A DNA stretch of 64,000 nt from Burkholderia sp. (GTDB lineage: Bacteria; Pseudomonadota; Gammaproteobacteria; Burkholderiales; Burkholderiaceae): the NCBI GenBank assembly GCA_031253835.1, contig JAIRVP010000015.1, forward strand, positions 1 to 64,000, given 5' to 3'. Within the stretch, counting starts at the first letter, position 1. Each line of letters opens with the position of its first letter. Below are positions 47,550 to 57,743 of the stretch, in pieces. Under the pieces are notes generated by a model, which ran no database searches, was not told where the DNA came from, and saw nothing but the letters and a program-made list of their open reading frames with translations. The position numbers were made by a program, and so were the translations under genes.

Positions 47550-48890
47550 ATGAACGCACAAGAAGCCAATTTCGACGGGCTCGTCGGCCCGACCCACAAC
47601 TACGCCGGCCTGTCGTTCGGCAACGTGGCGTCGCTCAACAACGAGAAGTCGGCCGCGAACCCGAAGGCCGCCGCGAAGCAGGGGCTGCGCAAGATGAAGC
47701 AGCTCGCGGATCTCGGTTTCGCCCAGGGCGTGCTGCCGCCGCAGGAGCGGCCGTCGCTGCGCCTGTTGCGCGAGCTCGGCTTCTCGGGCAAGGACGCGGA
47801 CGTGATCGCGAAGGCCGCGAAGCAGGCGCCCGAACTGCTCGCGGCAGCGAGCTCGGCGTCGGCGATGTGGACCGCGAACGCGGCCACCGTCAGCCCGTCG
47901 GCCGACACGGGCGACGGCCGCGTGCACTTCACGCCGGCGAACCTGTGCAGCAAGCTGCATCGCGCGATCGAGCACGACGCGACGCGCCGCACGCTGTCGA
48001 CGCTGTTCGCCGATCCCGCGCATTTCGCGGTGCATGAAGCACTGACGGGCACGCCGGCACTCGGCGACGAAGGCGCGGCGAACCATACGCGCTTCTGCGC
48101 CGAATACGGCAAGCCGGGCATCGAGTTCTTCGTGTACGGCCGCGCCGAATACCGCCGCGGGCCCGAGCCGAAGCGCTTCCCGGCACGCCAGACCTTCGAG
48201 GCGAGCCGCGCGGTCGCGCATCGCCACGGTCTTGCCGAAGAAGCGACGGTCTACGCGCAGCAGGATCCGGACGTGATCGACGCGGGCGTGTTCCACAACG
48301 ACGTGATCTCGGTCGGCAACCGCGACACGCTGTTCACGCACGAGCGCGCGTTCGTCAACAAGCAGGCGATCTACGACACGCTGACCGCCGCGCTCGACGC
48401 ACGCGGTGCGCGCCTGAACGTGATCGAGGTGCCCGACGCGGCCGTGAGCGTGAACGACGCGGTGACGTCCTACCTGTTCAACAGCCAGCTGCTGTCGCGC
48501 GCGGACGGTTCGCAGGTGCTCGTCGTGCCGCAGGAATGCCGCGAGAACGCGAATGTCGCGGCCTATCTCGACCAGCTCGCGGCCGGCAACGGCCCGATCC
48601 ACGACGTGCTCGTGTTCGACCTGCGCGAAAGCATGAAGAACGGCGGCGGGCCTGCGTGCCTGCGCCTGCGTGTCGTGCTGAACGAAGCGGAGCGCGCGGC
48701 CGTCACGTCGAACGTGTGGATCAACGACACGCTGTTCGCGTCGCTCGACGCATGGATCGACAAGCACTACCGCGACCGCCTCGCGCCGTCGGACCTCGCC
48801 GATCCGGCGCTGCTCGACGAATCGCGCACGGCGCTCGACGAGCTCACGCAGATCCTGCGTGTCGGTTCGCTGTATGACTTCCAGCGCTGA
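47550..48890 (+). CDS. astB: N-succinylarginine dihydrolase
   Basis: 446 aa; the leader GGAACGACG precedes ATG. Hydrolyses succinylarginine to succinylornithine, CO2 and ammonia. Start [28 protein letters not shown] and the terminal [12 protein letters not shown] with catalytic Cys are family hallmarks. Length as in E. coli AstB. Confidence 0.96.
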   Translation: MNAQEANFDGLVGPTHNYAGLSFGNVASLNNEKSAANPKAAAKQGLRKMKQLADLGFAQGVLPPQERPSLRLLRELGFSGKDADVIAKAAKQAPELLAAASSASAMWTANAATVSPSADTGDGRVHFTPANLCSKLHRAIEHDATRRTLSTLFADPAHFAVHEALTGTPALGDEGAANHTRFCAEYGKPGIEFFVYGRAEYRRGPEPKRFPARQTFEASRAVAHRHGLAEEATVYAQQDPDVIDAGVFHNDVISVGNRDTLFTHERAFVNKQAIYDTLTAALDARGARLNVIEVPDAAVSVNDAVTSYLFNSQLLSRADGSQVLVVPQECRENANVAAYLDQLAAGNGPIHDVLVFDLRESMKNGGGPACLRLRVVLNEAERAAVTSNVWINDTLFASLDAWIDKHYRDRLAPSDLADPALLDESRTALDELTQILRVGSLYDFQR

Positions 48891-48897
48891 GGCACGG

Positions 48898-49941
48898 ATG
48901 CCGGTCACCGCGCTGCTCGACGACTTTCTCGCGTTCACGCTGGCCGGCAGCACGCCGGCCGAACAGGACGGCACGTGCGCGGGCGGTGCGGTGCGCTGGC
49001 AATGGCCCGGCGACGGGCTGATCGTGCTCGAACCGGCCGCGGCCGGCGATGCGGCGCGTCCCAGCGTGCTCGTGTCGGCCGGCGTGCACGGCGACGAGAC
49101 GGCGCCGATCGAGCTGCTGTCGATGCTCGTGCGCGATCTCGCGTCGGGCGCGCTGCCGCTCGCGTGCCGGCTGCTCGTCGTGCTCGGCAATGTACCCGCG
49201 ATGCGCGCGGGCGAGCGCTATCTCGACGACGACCTGAACCGCCTGTTCAGCGGCCGTCACACGCAGGTGCCCGCGAGCCGCGAAGCGCCGCGCGCGGTGC
49301 AGCTCGAAGCGGCCGCAGCCGCGTTCTTCGCGGCCGCGCCGGCGGGCAGCGCCCGCTGGCATATCGACATGCACACGGCGATCCGCGCATCGGTGTTCGA
49401 GCAGTTCGCACTGCTGCCGCACACGGGTACGCCGCCGACGCGCACGATGGTCGAATGGCTCGGCGATGCACGCATCGCGGCCGTGCTGCTGCATACCGCG
49501 AAGGGCAACACGTATTCGCATTTCACGGCCGAGCACTGCGGCGCGCTCGCGTGCACGCTCGAGCTCGGCAAGGTGCGGCCGTTCGGCCAGAACGACCTGA
49601 CGCGTTTCGCGCCGGCCGACCGCGCGGTGCGCAAGCTCGTGTCGGGGGCAGCGCGTGACGTCGACGCGCGGGGCGGCCATCCGCCGCTGCCGCGCGTCTT
49701 CACGGTGATCGACCAGATCACGAAGCAGAGCGACGCGCTGGAGCTGTTCGTCGCGGCCGACGTCGCGAACTTCACCGCGTTCGCGCGCGGCACGGTGCTC
49801 GCGCAGGACGGCGACTACCGCTACACGGTCACGCACGACGAGGAGCGGATCGTGTTCCCGAACCCGACCGTGAAGCCGGGGCTGCGCGCCGGCCTGCTCG
49901 TCGTCGACACGACGCGCGAGACGATCGCGGCACTCGTCTGA
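48898..49941 (+). CDS. astE: Succinylglutamate desuccinylase
   Basis: 347-aa zinc hydrolase of the AstE/AspA family releasing glutamate and succinate, the last step. Zinc ligands in [13 protein letters not shown] (HxxE) and His in HIDMHTAIR; catalytic Glu in CTLELGKV. Start ATG 48898 has GAGG 5 nt upstream; ATG 48874, inside astB, is an alternative. Last of the ast run. Confidence 0.94.
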   Translation: MPVTALLDDFLAFTLAGSTPAEQDGTCAGGAVRWQWPGDGLIVLEPAAAGDAARPSVLVSAGVHGDETAPIELLSMLVRDLASGALPLACRLLVVLGNVPAMRAGERYLDDDLNRLFSGRHTQVPASREAPRAVQLEAAAAAFFAAAPAGSARWHIDMHTAIRASVFEQFALLPHTGTPPTRTMVEWLGDARIAAVLLHTAKGNTYSHFTAEHCGALACTLELGKVRPFGQNDLTRFAPADRAVRKLVSGAARDVDARGGHPPLPRVFTVIDQITKQSDALELFVAADVANFTAFARGTVLAQDGDYRYTVTHDEERIVFPNPTVKPGLRAGLLVVDTTRETIAALV

Positions 49942-50219
49942 CCGATCGGCACGGCCGCGCCGAAGCGCGGCCCGCCTTGCGTATTTGCGACATCGTCTTG
50001 CAAGTTCGATGGCCGGCCCAGTCGCTGTCGTATGCGCACCGCAGCATCGCGCACCGGCTGCCGCTTTGCCATATCGGGCCGCGCGGATTGGTACAATCGC
50101 GGCCTTGCGGCTGTTGCGCCGCATCACGGCGCGGCAGCCGCATTGTCGTGGTCATCTGACCCTGCAATGATGCACGCGCCCGTAGTTCCGGAACATTCGA
50201 GTATCGAGGAGAGCACCTG

Positions 50220-51014
50220 ATGAAGTTGGATTGGCGTAAAGTGGCCGCGCATGCGGTGGTGGCGGCATCGGCGGTGGCGGCAGGCAGCGCGTTTGCCGCG
50301 GATCTGAAGGAGATCCGGTTCGGCGTCGAGGCCTCGTACGCACCGTTCGAATACAAGACGCCCGACGGCAAGCTGACCGGCTTCGACATCGACATCGGCA
50401 ACGCGGTGTGCGCGAAGCTGAAGACGAAGTGCGTGTGGGTCGAGAACGACTTCGACGGCCTGATCCCCGCGCTGCAGGCGCGCAAGTTCGACGCGATCAA
50501 CTCGGACATGACGATCACCGACCAGCGCAAGCACGCGATCGCGTTCACCGACCCGATCTACACGATTCCGAACCAGCTGATCGCGAAGCAGGGCAGCGGC
50601 CTGCTGCCGACCCCGCAAGCGCTGAAGGGCAAGCGCGTCGGCGTGCTGCAGGGCACGATCCAGGAAGCGTACGCGAAGAAGAAGTGGGCACCGGCCGGCG
50701 TTGAAGTCGTGCCGTACCAGACGCAGGATCTGGCGTACGCCGACCTGAAGTCGGGCCGTCTCGACGCGACGTTCCAGGATTCGGAAGCCGGCTCGAAGGG
50801 CTTCCTGACGAAGCCGCAAGGCCAGGGCTTCGCGTTCGCGGGCGGCACCGTCAGCGACACCGAAATCCTCGGCTCGGGCGTCGGCTTCGGCCTGCGCAAG
50901 AACGACGCGGCGCTGAAGACCGCGCTCGATCAGGCGCTGAAGGACCTGAAGGCCGACGGCACGATCGACAACCTCGCGAAGAAATACTTCAGCGTGCCCG
51001 TGACGCTCAAGTAA
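50220..51014 (+). CDS. Arginine/ornithine-type ABC transporter binding protein
   Basis: 264 aa; ATG after GAGGAG. Signal peptide 1-26 (GSAFAAD cleavage) then an SBP3 fold: IRFGVEASYAPFEYKTPDGK, GFDIDIGNAVCAKL, INSDMTITDQRK, and GKRVGVLQGTIQE. This is the HisJ/ArgT/AotJ group, and the likely partner of hisQMP located 10 kb upstream, beyond the ast genes. Own promoter likely in the 278-nt gap after astE; own terminator follows. Confidence 0.93.
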   Translation: MKLDWRKVAAHAVVAASAVAAGSAFAADLKEIRFGVEASYAPFEYKTPDGKLTGFDIDIGNAVCAKLKTKCVWVENDFDGLIPALQARKFDAINSDMTITDQRKHAIAFTDPIYTIPNQLIAKQGSGLLPTPQALKGKRVGVLQGTIQEAYAKKKWAPAGVEVVPYQTQDLAYADLKSGRLDATFQDSEAGSKGFLTKPQGQGFAFAGGTVSDTEILGSGVGFGLRKNDAALKTALDQALKDLKADGTIDNLAKKYFSVPVTLK

Positions 51015-51038
51015 GCGTCTCGTTCGAACGCGCGATGT

Positions 51039-51070
51039 AAAAAACCGGCCGCTGATGCGGCCGGTTTGCT
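51039..51070 (+). terminator. Terminator of the binding-protein gene
   Basis: AAACCGGCCGC-TGAT-GCGGCCGGTTT, then GCTTTTG; an 11-bp perfect stem. Confidence 0.85.
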
Positions 51071-51105
51071 TTTGTGGCGCGGAAACGGCGGGGGCGGGCC
51101 GGCCG

Positions 51106-52596
51106 TCAGCCGGGCTGCGCGGGAAAGAACCGCCCCAGTTCGCGCGCGAGCTCGTTGAGGATGCTCATTTCCTGCTGCGAGATCTTGCGGGCCGGTTGTG
51201 CGCCGGCCCAGTCGCCGTACAGCAGCGCGACCGTCGTCGCATCGACGCGCACCGGCAGCAGCACGAACGCGCGCGTGTCGTCGAACACGTCGAGATACCA
51301 CGCAGGCAGGCGCTTGAGCATCTTCGGTTCCTGCGCCTGCTCGATGAAGATGCCGACCGAATTGGTGATCGCGAGATGGAACACGTCCGGCTCGAAGCGC
51401 TCGTCGAAACGCAGCCGGTACAGCGACGCGTCGACGCCGGGGCCGAAGCCCAGGCGCGCGGCGAACGTGCCGTCGTCGTGCCGGACGAACGTGACGGTGC
51501 GCGTGAACGCGAGGCTCGCGAGCAGGCTTTCCGACGCGAGTGCGAGCACCGGCGTCAGCACATGCTCGGACGGCAGCGCGCGCAGGTCGGCGAGGCCGGC
51601 TTCGAGGCAGGCCTCGGGCTCGGCCTGCGCGCGTGCGATCGCATCGGCATTGGCGCGCAGCTCGACGATCTCGCGCATCACGGTGTCGCTCGCTTCCTCG
51701 TTCGCGAGCCGGTCGGCGATCTCGACGAGCGCGTCGGGTTCCGTATCGAGCGCCAGCGCATAGTGCTGCGCGAGCGCCGTGATGTGCGCATCGCGTTGCG
51801 GACCGTCGGGCATCGCGAGCGCACTCGCGACGTCGGTCGAGCAGCGGCTCACCGCACGCAGCCAGTTCACGCGTTCGATCATGTCCTCGTCGGCCGGGAG
51901 ATCGCGACCGAACGCGTCGACGCGGTTCACCTGGTGGTGATCGTCGGCGATGCCGTCCCGGATCATGTCGGGCAGCCGCCAGCGCGCCGCTGCCTCGAGC
52001 CCGATCTCGTCGAAGCCGACGCCGAGCACGTCGACGCAGGCGGCCGATTCGTCGCCGTGCAGCTCGGCCGCGCGGCGGCGGATCTTGTCCCATTCGCTGT
52101 CGAGATAGCAGACGACGAGCAGCTTGCCGACCTGCCGCATCAGCGTGCAGACGACGGCTTCCTCGCCCGCGCGCAGGTCGGCGCGCTCGGTGAGCTTGCG
52201 CGCGACGCAGCCGGACAGCAGCGCACGGTTCAGTTCGAGCTTCGCGTCGATGCGCCGCGGCGTGCTGTGGTGGAAATGGTCGACGAGCTTCAGCCCGACG
52301 ACCAGATGGCCGACGGCGTCCATGCCGAGCACCATCAGCGCGCGGGTCACGGTCGTGATGTTGCCGCCGAACGCCATGTACATCGCGGAGTTCGCGAGCC
52401 GCAGCACCTTCTGCGTGAGCGCGAAGTCCGACAGCACGACGCGCACGAGCGCGGTGAAGTCGAGGTCGTCGTTCTTCATCGCGGCCATCGTCGCGCGCAG
52501 CGATTCCGACAGCAGCGGGAAATCGCCCCGTTCGCTCATCCGGGCCCACAGCTTGTCCAGCAAGGCCGTGCGGGGCATGTGTTCGGTGATTGACAT
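51106..52596 (-). CDS. HDOD-domain signalling protein
   Basis: 496 aa. An HDOD domain (about 20-220, with LSDFALTQKVLRLANSAMY and LMRQVGKLLVVCYL) lacks the metal-binding HD pair, as usual in HDOD. A C-terminal region (about 330-490) looks like a GAF-type sensor. It starts 28 nt after the EAL gene, same strand, so both probably work in one c-di-GMP-linked response. Output unknown. Confidence 0.9.
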   Translation of the reverse strand: MSITEHMPRTALLDKLWARMSERGDFPLLSESLRATMAAMKNDDLDFTALVRVVLSDFALTQKVLRLANSAMYMAFGGNITTVTRALMVLGMDAVGHLVVGLKLVDHFHHSTPRRIDAKLELNRALLSGCVARKLTERADLRAGEEAVVCTLMRQVGKLLVVCYLDSEWDKIRRRAAELHGDESAACVDVLGVGFDEIGLEAAARWRLPDMIRDGIADDHHQVNRVDAFGRDLPADEDMIERVNWLRAVSRCSTDVASALAMPDGPQRDAHITALAQHYALALDTEPDALVEIADRLANEEASDTVMREIVELRANADAIARAQAEPEACLEAGLADLRALPSEHVLTPVLALASESLLASLAFTRTVTFVRHDDGTFAARLGFGPGVDASLYRLRFDERFEPDVFHLAITNSVGIFIEQAQEPKMLKRLPAWYLDVFDDTRAFVLLPVRVDATTVALLYGDWAGAQPARKISQQEMSILNELARELGRFFPAQPG

Positions 52597-52623
52597 ACGG
52601 ATCAGTCCGGTTCGCCGCGCGCG

Positions 52624-54459
52624 TCAGGCGGCGGCGTGCAGGTGCAGCTGCTGCGCCTCGAAGCGCCGCGCGAGCTCCTCGGACGGCAGCGCCTGGCAGA
52701 CGAGCCAGCCCTGGATGTGATTGCAGCCCATCTCCGTCAGCAGTTCGCGCTGCGCCTCGGTCTCGACGCCTTCGGCGACGAGTTCGAGGTCGAGCGTCTG
52801 CGCGAGGCCGACCACCGCCGACACGATCGCGCGGTCGTTGCGCGACGTCAGCAGGTTCTCGACGAAGCTGCGGTCGATCTTCAGCTTCGCGAGCGGGAAG
52901 CGCTGCAGGTAGGCGAGGCTCGAATAGCCGGTGCCGAAATCGTCGATCGCGAAGCGGATGCCGAGATCGGTCAGTTCCTCGAGCAGCCCCTTCGCATGCG
53001 CGGGATCGTGCATCAGCAGGCTTTCGGTGATCTCGAGCACGATGCGGCGCGGGTCGATGCCCGTCAGCGCGATCGCCTCGCGCACGCTCTGCGTGAAGCG
53101 CGGGTCGCGGAACTGCTGCGGCGACACGTTGACGGCCACGTACTGCAGCGCGAGCCCCTGGCGGTCCCACGCGACGAGCTGCATGCACGCGGCCTTGAGC
53201 ACCCAGTTGCCGAGGTAGTTGATCAGGCCGATCGATTCGGCGAGCGGAATGAAGGTCGCCGGCGGCACGAGGCCGTGCACCGGATGGCGCCAGCGGATCA
53301 GCGCCTCGACGCCGACCACCGCGCCCGACTGGCTACGCGTGATCGGCTGGAAATGGAGCGAGAACTCGCCGTTGCGCACGCCGTCGTACAGGTCGGCTTC
53401 GAGCTTCAGCCGTTCGGCGTCGGCCGGATCGTCGACCGGCGCATGGAACGCGAGCGCGTTGCCGCCCGATGCCTTCGCCTGCGCGAGCGCATGGTCGGCG
53501 CGGCGCAGCAGCGGGCTGTGATGCTGCGCGCGATGCGGCGCGGCCCGTTCGTCCGGATACAGCGCGATGCCGATGCTCGCGGACAAGTGCACGGTCTGCC
53601 CCTGGTAAACATAGGGCTCGCGCACCGCGGCCTGCAACCGGCGCGCGAGCGCGTCGGCCGCATGGCTCGCCTGCGTGCGGCCGGATGCGCCGAGCACGAC
53701 CGCGAACTTGTCGCTCGCGACGCGCGCGAGCCGTTCGTTCGGCGTGACGAGCGCCTTCAGCCGCTGTGCGGTATCGCGCAGCAGCGTGTCGCCCGCGTCG
53801 TAGCCGAGCGCGCGGTTGATCCGCTGGTAGTCGTCGAGGTCGAGCAGCAGCAGCGCCGCGCAGGTGCCGTCCTCGTCGGCGGTCTGCTGCGCGCGCATCA
53901 GCGCCGGCACGAGCGCGGACAGGTTGTCGAGCCCCGTCATCGGGTCATGGTGCATTTCGTACGTCAGCTTCGCCTCGAGCGCGCGCCACGACGACACGTC
54001 GAAGGCCGCGATCGCGAAACCGTCGACGCCGTGGTGGCGGCTCTTGAACGCGCGGACCTCGACGTCCAGCGGGTAGGTGAGCGACTTGACGATGCACATC
54101 GTCGCCTTCTCGACCTGGCCGGAACGCGCGGCGCGCGCAAGCAGGCCTTCGAGCGTCGAGGTATCCTGTTCGGCGATCAGGTCGCGCAGCGTCAGCGTAT
54201 GCAGGTAGTCGCGGTGGTAGCCGATGAAGCGCAGGCTTGCGTCGGACACGTACAGAAAGCGCAGCTCGCGGTCGACATGGGCGAGGAAGTCCACCGTGCC
54301 GACCGTCTGTTCCAGCCAGTTGCGCACGGAGTCGTCGCGGCGCGGCGCGCCGGCGCGCGCGGGCATCAGCGCGCCGCCCGACCAGGCGAAGCGGCGCAGC
54401 GTATGCAAGGCACTGCGCCAGGAGCCCTTGCGTGACGTCTGTTTCCTGTTGGCTTCCAT
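52624..54459 (-). CDS. PAS-GGDEF-EAL c-di-GMP phosphodiesterase with degenerate GGDEF
   Basis: 611 aa; ATG at 54459. A PAS-like domain (about 45-165), a GGDEF domain (about 170-330) and an EAL domain (about 345-600). The GGDEF motif reads ASDKF, so cyclase activity is unlikely; the domain may bind GTP as a regulator. The EAL domain is intact: GVEALIRW, NVSPQQF, EITES, AIDDFGTGYSSL, KIDRSFV and AEGVET. So the protein should degrade c-di-GMP. No signal peptide or membrane helix seen; cytosolic. Confidence 0.93.
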   Translation of the reverse strand: MEANRKQTSRKGSWRSALHTLRRFAWSGGALMPARAGAPRRDDSVRNWLEQTVGTVDFLAHVDRELRFLYVSDASLRFIGYHRDYLHTLTLRDLIAEQDTSTLEGLLARAARSGQVEKATMCIVKSLTYPLDVEVRAFKSRHHGVDGFAIAAFDVSSWRALEAKLTYEMHHDPMTGLDNLSALVPALMRAQQTADEDGTCAALLLLDLDDYQRINRALGYDAGDTLLRDTAQRLKALVTPNERLARVASDKFAVVLGASGRTQASHAADALARRLQAAVREPYVYQGQTVHLSASIGIALYPDERAAPHRAQHHSPLLRRADHALAQAKASGGNALAFHAPVDDPADAERLKLEADLYDGVRNGEFSLHFQPITRSQSGAVVGVEALIRWRHPVHGLVPPATFIPLAESIGLINYLGNWVLKAACMQLVAWDRQGLALQYVAVNVSPQQFRDPRFTQSVREAIALTGIDPRRIVLEITESLLMHDPAHAKGLLEELTDLGIRFAIDDFGTGYSSLAYLQRFPLAKLKIDRSFVENLLTSRNDRAIVSAVVGLAQTLDLELVAEGVETEAQRELLTEMGCNHIQGWLVCQALPSEELARRFEAQQLHLHAAA

Positions 54460-54644
54460 GTTTCTCGCTGACGTGAAGGGCTGGAACCGGTTGTCCGCAA
54501 GGAATAACGGCAGACTGTGCGGAATCTTTAACGGACCGGCCGCGGATGGCGCTGCCGCTGGTCCCGATCGCATACCGGATGTTCGACAGGCGAACGCCGG
54601 CGTGGCCTACATCGAGGCTGACTTTATAAGAAATGAGGACGCAG

Positions 54645-55193
54645 ATGAAGCGAAAACTGTTGCTGGGCGCCGTGGCGGCGCTGGTGGCCGGCCATGCGCT
54701 GATGGCGCAGGCGGAACTGAAACCGGGTGCCGCGGCGCCGGATTTCACGACGCAGGCGTCGCTGGGCGGCAAGACTTACACGTACACGCTCGCCGACGCG
54801 CTGAAGCAGGGGCCGGTCGTGCTGTATTTCTACCCGGCCGCGTTCACGAAGGGCTGCACGATCGAGGCGCATGCGTTCGCGGATGCGGTCGACCGTTACA
54901 AGGCTTACGGCGCGACGGTGATCGGCGTATCGGCCGACAATATCGACACGCTGACGAAGTTCTCGGTGAGCGAGTGCCGGAGCAAGTTCCCGGTTGCGGC
55001 CGATCCGGACGCGAAGATCATCCGTGAATACGATGCGAAGCTGCCGGCGCTCGACCGCGCGAATCGCGTGTCGTACGTGATCTCGCCGGAAGGGAAGGTT
55101 CTCTACGAATACACGAGCCTGTCGCCCGACAAGCACGTCGAGAACACGCTCGCCGCCGTGAAGGCGTGGGCCGACGCGCATCCGAAGCAGTAA
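54645..55193 (+). CDS. Exported peroxiredoxin (BCP-like)
   Basis: 182 aa; ATG 54645 has GAGGA 5 nt upstream. Signal peptide 1-23 (ALMAQA). Thioredoxin fold with peroxidatic C71 in AFTKGCTIEAHAF and possible resolving C111 in VSECRSKF. AhpC/BCP family reduces hydroperoxides; periplasmic location is unusual for BCP. Divergent from the EAL gene. Confidence 0.9.
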   Translation: MKRKLLLGAVAALVAGHALMAQAELKPGAAAPDFTTQASLGGKTYTYTLADALKQGPVVLYFYPAAFTKGCTIEAHAFADAVDRYKAYGATVIGVSADNIDTLTKFSVSECRSKFPVAADPDAKIIREYDAKLPALDRANRVSYVISPEGKVLYEYTSLSPDKHVENTLAAVKAWADAHPKQ

Positions 55194-55280
55194 GCGCGCA
55201 CCCAAGGCGATGACGCGGCCCGTCGTGCGGGCCGCGGGCCCGGAAACACGCACCGCCGGGCGGCGGCGCCCGGCCGGTGG

Positions 55281-55910
55281 CTACGCGCGCAACGCCTGCT
55301 CGATCGGCACGCTGCCGCCGACGAAGCCGACGGTCTTGCGCGAGATGCCGAGCTTGATCGCCTCGATCGCGGCCCATGCAACGTCCTGGCGCGACACGGG
55401 CGGTGCGGGGTCGAGCCATGCGTCGGTCAGTGCGATCTTGCCGACACCCGGGTCGTCCGTGAGCGGGCCCGGGCGCAGGATCACGTAGTCGACGCCCGAT
55501 GCGGCCACGCGGTCGTCGCCTTCGCGTTTCATCTGCGAATAATGGCGCAGCGCGTCCGGCCCAAGCTCGGGCCGGTAGGCCGACAGCGAGCTGATCACCA
55601 CGAGCTTCTGCGCGTTGTAGGCCAGCGTGTATTCGGCCGCGCGGGCCACCGCGTCGCGGTCGACCTGTTCCTCTTCGGCCGCGCCGTCCGATTCGGCCGA
55701 GCCGGCCGCGTAGATCACATGCGTGATGCCCTGGAAAGCGTGCGAGAAATCGTTCGTCAGATCGGCCTCGACGACCCGTGCGCCCGCCAGCGCATAGCCG
55801 TGCCGGCGCACGAGCGCCGTGACCTCGAACTCCGGCTGCTTGAGCAGCAGATCCGCGCAGGCCTGGCCCGTCCGGCCGGTCGCGCCAATCAGCAGTACCT
55901 TCGTCGTCAT
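55281..55910 (-). CDS. NAD(P)-binding SDR-like protein (NmrA/atypical)
   Basis: 209 aa; ATG after AAGGAG. Rossmann start MTTKVLLIGATGRTGQACAD (GxxGxxG), VIYAAGS, SSLSAYRPEL and the VILRPGPLTDD segment mark an atypical SDR of the YwnB/NmrA kind. Active-site Tyr is not in standard YxxxK; may be a sensor or reductase of unknown substrate. Confidence 0.88.
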   Translation of the reverse strand: MTTKVLLIGATGRTGQACADLLLKQPEFEVTALVRRHGYALAGARVVEADLTNDFSHAFQGITHVIYAAGSAESDGAAEEEQVDRDAVARAAEYTLAYNAQKLVVISSLSAYRPELGPDALRHYSQMKREGDDRVAASGVDYVILRPGPLTDDPGVGKIALTDAWLDPAPPVSRQDVAWAAIEAIKLGISRKTVGFVGGSVPIEQALRA

Positions 55911-56203
55911 GAAACCGCTCCTTGCTCGATGCGTCATCCATCCAGATAGGGACGGACGACCGATAACTCAAGTGTAATGTCGATTTGCCCCGGCGGCGGG
56001 TGCGTATTAAGGGGCGTACCGGCACCGGACGTCCCGGCGAAGGCATCCCGGCGCGGGCACGCGATCTGCGGTGGCTCGATCGGCGTTCGGGCGATCATTC
56101 ATTCACACGGATGCGGGAATGACGCGCCGACCGGCTATCATGTGCGCGATGCTTTTTTCGCCGCACCGTCTTACAACGCGTCGGCCCACCGGTTGGAGTA
56201 CAC

Positions 56204-57661
56204 ATGGCATTACCCCTGGACAACGTCAGCATGGCCGTGTTCTGCGATTTCGAGAACGTCGCGCTCGGCGTGCGCGACGCGAAGTACGAGAAATTCGACA
56301 TCAAGCCCGTGCTGGAGCGCCTGCTGCTGAAGGGCAGCATCGTCGTGAAGAAGGCCTATTGCGACTGGGATCGCTACAAGGGCTTCAAGGCGTCGATGCA
56401 CGAGGCAAGCTTCGAGCTGATCGAGATTCCGCACGTGCGCCAGTCGGGCAAGAACTCGGCCGACATCCGGCTCGTCGTCGACGCGCTCGACCTCTGCTAC
56501 ACGAAGTCGCACGTCGACACGTTCGTGATCATCAGCGGCGATTCCGACTTTTCGCCGCTCGTGTCGAAGCTGCGCGAGAACGCGAAGAAGGTGATCGGCG
56601 TCGGCGTGAAGAAATCGACGTCCGACCTGCTGGTCGCGAACTGCGACGAATTCATCTTCTACGACGACCTGGTGCGCGAGCAGCAGCGCGCGCTCGCGAA
56701 GCGCGAACAGCAGCAGCGGGCGGGCAACGGCGGCGCGAAGCGGCCCGACGAGCCGTCGTCGCGCAAGCACGACATGGACGCGCGCAAGGCCGAGGCGATC
56801 GCGCTGGCGGTCGAGACGTTCGATGCGCTCGCGTCGGAACGCGACGATGTCGGCAAGATCTGGGCGTCGGTGCTCAAGAGCGCGATCAAGCGCCGCAAGC
56901 CGGATTTCAACGAGTCGTACTACGGGTTCCGCGCGTTCGGCAACCTGCTTGACGAGGCGCAGGCGCGCGGCCTGCTCGAAGTGGGGCGCGACGACAAGTC
57001 GGGCGCGTTCGTGTCGCGAGCCCGCCAGCCGGCGGCCGTCGAGCATGTCGCGACGGCCGGTGACGGCGGCGCGCACCACGGCACGCGTGCGGCAGAGCCG
57101 GCGCGGGCCGGGCGCCATGCGCAACGTCGCGGGCAGCGGGCGGAAGCGGTCGTGCATGAAAGCGTGCAGGTCGAGGCCGAAGCCGAGGAGATGGCCGACG
57201 TCGCCGACGCGGTGCCGGTTGCGCCTGCTGAAACGATCGAAGCGACCGAGGCGCACGGCGAAGCGCAGGATGGCCGCAAGCGTGCGCGCAAGAGCGCGGC
57301 GAAGAAGACCGGCGCGAAGAAGGGTGCCGCCGCGAAGGGCGCCGGCCGTCACGCTGCCGGGAAGACCGACGCCGCGGCGAAGCACGGTGGCGACCAGCAC
57401 GCGCACGGCAAGCATGCCGACGACGCGCATCGCGACGCGGAGCAGGGCGACGAACGGCATGCCGCCGTGACGCACGCCGAGCCGGCTGCCGGCGATGCCG
57501 GCGGCGACGTGGCCGCCGCGCAGCCGTCGCATGACGCGGCGCCGGTCGAAGCGCAGGCCGAGGCTGCTGCCGAAGTGCCGGCGGCTGCCAAGAAGAAGCC
57601 GGCCCGCAAGGCCGCGCCGCGCGCACGTCGTCCGCGCAAGACGGCGGCGGCTGCCGAGTAA
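56204..57661 (+). CDS. NYN-domain (LabA-like) protein with LOTUS/OST-HTH and basic tail
   Basis: 485 aa. NYN PIN-like nuclease domain (about 9-160) with acidic residues D15 (FCDFEN), D87 (SADIRL), D113 and D115 (SGDSDFSP). An OST-HTH/LOTUS-type domain (about 190-275, KIWASVLKSAIKRRKPDFNES, GLLEVGR) may bind RNA. The last 200 residues are Ala/Lys/His-rich, ending in AAKKKPARKAAPRARRPRK, like a histone H1 tail, probably disordered and nucleic-acid-binding. RNA processing is the expected role. Alone between SDR and VOC genes. Confidence 0.9.
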   Translation: MALPLDNVSMAVFCDFENVALGVRDAKYEKFDIKPVLERLLLKGSIVVKKAYCDWDRYKGFKASMHEASFELIEIPHVRQSGKNSADIRLVVDALDLCYTKSHVDTFVIISGDSDFSPLVSKLRENAKKVIGVGVKKSTSDLLVANCDEFIFYDDLVREQQRALAKREQQQRAGNGGAKRPDEPSSRKHDMDARKAEAIALAVETFDALASERDDVGKIWASVLKSAIKRRKPDFNESYYGFRAFGNLLDEAQARGLLEVGRDDKSGAFVSRARQPAAVEHVATAGDGGAHHGTRAAEPARAGRHAQRRGQRAEAVVHESVQVEAEAEEMADVADAVPVAPAETIEATEAHGEAQDGRKRARKSAAKKTGAKKGAAAKGAGRHAAGKTDAAAKHGGDQHAHGKHADDAHRDAEQGDERHAAVTHAEPAAGDAGGDVAAAQPSHDAAPVEAQAEAAAEVPAAAKKKPARKAAPRARRPRKTAAAAE

Positions 57662-57743
57662 CGGCGGCCGGCCGGGTGCCGCTCGAAGCAGGGCGGCGTC
57701 CGTGCCGCACGAGACAGGCCGGCGCAATGCCGGCTGGCTGACA

